DNA of 16,590 nt, from positions 1-16,590 of the forward strand of contig JBKHAH010000072.1 in assembly GCA_046542995.1 (NCBI GenBank), written 5' to 3'. The number at the start of each line of letters is the position of its first letter. The first letter of the stretch is position 1. A program made the position numbers and the translations under genes. The notes under the pieces were generated by a model, which worked only from the letters and a program-made list of their open reading frames with translations, ran no database searches and was not told the DNA's origin. This DNA comes from Perlabentimonas sp046542995. Lineage in GTDB: Bacteria > Bacteroidota > Bacteroidia > Bacteroidales > Tenuifilaceae. Positions 14,918 to 16,590 of the stretch are shown one piece after another.

Positions 14918-15568
14918 GTGAGAATTCTTGTTAAAGCAATCTATTTTATTGCGCTATTTACCTTGATAAAGGTAGTTCAAAGTTGTATTCTTTTCGGCGG
15001 GTGCGAATGTAGCGATGAGGTTCATTACTATTCAATCAGCTTATTTGAGGTTTCTAATATTGATAATTCTGGATTGTATCCCGTTGCAACAAACGAGAAT
15101 GAGATGTATGCTTCGGCTGTAGCTTTTAGCATTACAATGGCCGATACTAGCTACTCCGATTATTATACATGTAGCTGCTCTACAAAAACCGGAATAGGCT
15201 TTAATGCAGCCTACGCATGGTCGTGTGACTGTTCAATGAACTTTTTGCCTATCGAAACTATTAAAAGCTTTAGAGCATATACTCTTTTTGATATTAACGA
15301 TACCATACCTGCGGGTACTGATGTTGCAGAGTACTTTATAGCGCAAGAACCTTATAGCTATGGAAGTAATTTATACATTGAGCTTGACGAAATACTAAGA
15401 CAATCTAATGTGGACACTAAAAATGAACCAAATATTCGTTTCAATATTTTTTTAAGCATACCAGTAGAGGGGCCTGAGGCTGAGTTTGCCCTAGAAATAT
15501 TGTTTGATAATTCAGAAGTACTAACTGTAAATACCGAGCGAATAAGCATAATTCAACCTCAAAATTAG
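14918..15568 (+). CDS. Putative cysteine-rich lipoprotein, unknown function
   Basis: This 216-residue protein starts at GTG, 24 bases after the ABC ATPase stop. The N-terminus MRILVKAIYFIALFTLIKVVQSC looks like a lipoprotein signal peptide with VQSC as lipobox and C23 as the modified residue. The mature protein has six more cysteines in close pairs, C29/C31, C85/C87 and C103/C105 (GGCEC, TCSCS, SCDC), which suggests disulfides or metal binding. The rest is predicted to be mainly beta, with alternating hydrophobic and polar residues (ALEILFDNSEVLTVN). I do not recognise the family. It is followed after one base by the next gene, so the two are probably co-expressed and may act together at the outer membrane. 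The cysteine pairing and location are inference. Confidence 0.65.
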   Translation: MRILVKAIYFIALFTLIKVVQSCILFGGCECSDEVHYYSISLFEVSNIDNSGLYPVATNENEMYASAVAFSITMADTSYSDYYTCSCSTKTGIGFNAAYAWSCDCSMNFLPIETIKSFRAYTLFDINDTIPAGTDVAEYFIAQEPYSYGSNLYIELDEILRQSNVDTKNEPNIRFNIFLSIPVEGPEAEFALEILFDNSEVLTVNTERISIIQPQN

Positions 15569-15569
15569 T

Positions 15570-16424
15570 ATGGCCGCACCAAATCGTTTTATTATAGTTA
15601 TGGTAGCTGTTTTAATCCCATCAATTGTATTATCCCAGCAAGTTAATAAAAAGCAGCTTGGGTTTAGTATGGGTTTGCAGGGTAGGTATTGTGCAACAAT
15701 CCCTAACAATTCACATTTAGATTTTTTAAACTATTTAGATACTGATAAATTTACTGGCAACTATCTGTATTTAAATTTTAACGGAAACTTTAAGCTAAGT
15801 AATCTCTACTATATTAATATGGTAGTGGGCATGTTCTCCGATCTGGCCCCTGTTAAGTATAATTTTACTTTTTCTTATCTACCATGGAATAACTATGGGT
15901 TAGGTGTTAGTTTTTTAGGGTATCCTGAGTATATTAACGAGATAACACAATTCCATTGGGATAATCACGAGGGAATGTATGGTACCACCGATTCTAACTA
16001 TTGGCAAAGGAGAAATTATAATATGGGCTTTGCTTTAGGCCCTGAGTTTAAATATCAGCATAAATCATTATCGCTTGACTTTAGGGTGCACGCTGGTTTA
16101 CGATGGGTGAAACGCTTTGATACTGGCATTGCTCAAAAAGAGTTGTATGGCAATTACCGAAGAGTTTTTAATTATGAGATTGATAATAATTTTAACCTAT
16201 ACATACTACCTGAACTTGAATTTTGCGTTAATATGTTTTCAATCTCAGAATCGCTAGTTGGTTTAAAGTTTCGTGCAGCAGGGGAGTTTACAAAACGTAC
16301 ATTAAACTACCAACAAACAACATACCATTGGACTGCACAAAATAGTAGGGTAGATTATGTTACCCTACCTAAGCACCCATACAGAACTTTAGAGTTCGAT
16401 TTTGGATTATTTGTAAGATGGTAA
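15570..16424 (+). CDS. Putative outer-membrane beta-barrel-like protein
   Basis: This 284-residue protein has a standard signal peptide (hydrophobic FIIVMVAVLIPSIVLS, likely cleaved after S22 before QQVNKK). The mature part is rich in aromatic residues and alternating strands (LYLNFNGNFKLSNLYYINMVVGMF, split into LYLNFNGNF and YYINMVVGMF; KSLSLDFRVHAGLRWV; RTLEFDFGLFVRW) and ends in tryptophan, as many outer-membrane barrels do. It begins one base after the stop of the cysteine-rich lipoprotein gene, so the two are very likely co-translated. I do not recognise a specific family. A small barrel or a secreted beta protein would both fit. Its link to the ABC ATPase is by position only. Confidence 0.6.
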   Translation: MAAPNRFIIVMVAVLIPSIVLSQQVNKKQLGFSMGLQGRYCATIPNNSHLDFLNYLDTDKFTGNYLYLNFNGNFKLSNLYYINMVVGMFSDLAPVKYNFTFSYLPWNNYGLGVSFLGYPEYINEITQFHWDNHEGMYGTTDSNYWQRRNYNMGFALGPEFKYQHKSLSLDFRVHAGLRWVKRFDTGIAQKELYGNYRRVFNYEIDNNFNLYILPELEFCVNMFSISESLVGLKFRAAGEFTKRTLNYQQTTYHWTAQNSRVDYVTLPKHPYRTLEFDFGLFVRW

Positions 16425-16450
16425 TACTATCGGGTTCTTTTTCCCATTGA

Positions 16451-16458
16451 TACTTTTG
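16451..16458 (+). promoter_or_regulatory. -7 promoter element of the adenosyltransferase gene
   Basis: TACTTTTG matches TAnnTTTG and lies 60 bases before the ATG at 16519. No -33 TTG at 19-20 bases was found. The leader is too short for a cobalamin riboswitch. Confidence 0.4.
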
Positions 16459-16518
16459 TTTCAAAAATTGAACAATTATGAATTTTTTGCATTATTACTA
16501 AAACGCATAATTTTTTAT

Positions 16519-16590
16519 ATGAAGATTTATACTAAAACCGGAGATAAAGGAGAAACAGCCTTAATTGGAGGTAAGAGGGTGCCTAAATTC
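16519..16590 (+). CDS. Cob(I)alamin adenosyltransferase, PduO type (5' part only)
   Basis: Only the first 24 codons are in the window; the gene continues past the right edge. The N-terminus MKIYTKTGDKGET followed by ALIGGKRVPKF matches the highly conserved start of PduO-type ATP:cob(I)alamin adenosyltransferases, where TKTGDKG and the GG-RV-K stretch form the ATP-binding region. The enzyme transfers the adenosyl group of ATP to cob(I)alamin to make coenzyme B12, in the cytoplasm. The frame is too short to appear in an ORF scan with a length cutoff. It lies 95 bases after the putative barrel gene, with its own -7 element. Note that B12-dependent radical SAM enzymes generally use cobalamin or methylcobalamin rather than adenosylcobalamin, so a functional link with the genes at 2782-5499 is not implied. 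Confidence 0.9.
   Translation, partial: MKIYTKTGDKGETALIGGKRVPKF

Noticed and set aside
16472..16499. Intrinsic terminator formed by CAAAAATT and AATTTTTTG before the adenosyltransferase gene
   Set aside because: The arms are all A/T apart from one pair and need a bulged base; such repeats are expected by chance in this base composition.
1..16590. Mobile elements, CRISPR arrays, tRNA genes or signs of recent transfer
   Set aside because: No transposase, integrase, direct-repeat array, cloverleaf or abrupt compositional change was seen by eye.

Overview
The window looks like chromosomal DNA of a member of the Bacteroidota, probably Bacteroidales or Marinilabiliales-like. The evidence is a low-GC sequence, several copies of the Bacteroidota -7 promoter element TAnnTTTG upstream of genes, almost no correctly placed Shine-Dalgarno sequences, a catalytic plus non-catalytic M16 peptidase pair, a bacterial GH3 enzyme, and lipoproteins and outer-membrane proteins of the kind common in this phylum. 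I see no tRNA, rRNA, CRISPR array, insertion sequence or phage gene. Species-level assignment is not possible by eye.

Left end (90-2660, minus strand): a two-gene operon encodes a zinc-dependent M16 peptidase with HLFEH and, downstream, an M16 homologue that has lost the metal site. Its promoter (2695-2724) is the clearest in the window.

Centre left (2782-8973, plus strand): a tight five-gene run encodes two related B12-binding radical SAM enzymes, two acyltransferase (GNAT-like) proteins and a GH3-type acyl-adenylating enzyme. Gaps after the first gene are 60, 3, 8 and 1 bases, so this is very probably one operon. The set of enzyme types (radical C-H chemistry or methylation, acyl transfer, acyl activation and amidation) suggests a small-molecule or lipid biosynthesis pathway that I cannot match to a named one. 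It is the best candidate for an undescribed system here. A 360-base gap follows, with two stem-loops and a possible 47-residue hydrophobic small protein.

Centre right (9334-13175): a secreted lipoprotein with PQQ-type beta-propeller repeats (+) converges on recG (-), the branched-DNA helicase.

Right end (13307-16590, plus strand): a class I SAM-dependent methyltransferase, then a MacB/LolD-type ABC ATPase, a cysteine-rich putative lipoprotein and a putative outer-membrane barrel protein in an apparent three-gene operon, and finally the first 24 codons of a PduO-type cob(I)alamin adenosyltransferase, cut by the window edge. Two B12-binding enzymes and a B12-adenosylating enzyme lie within 14 kb, so cobalamin use recurs in this neighbourhood, although nothing shows that they are co-regulated.
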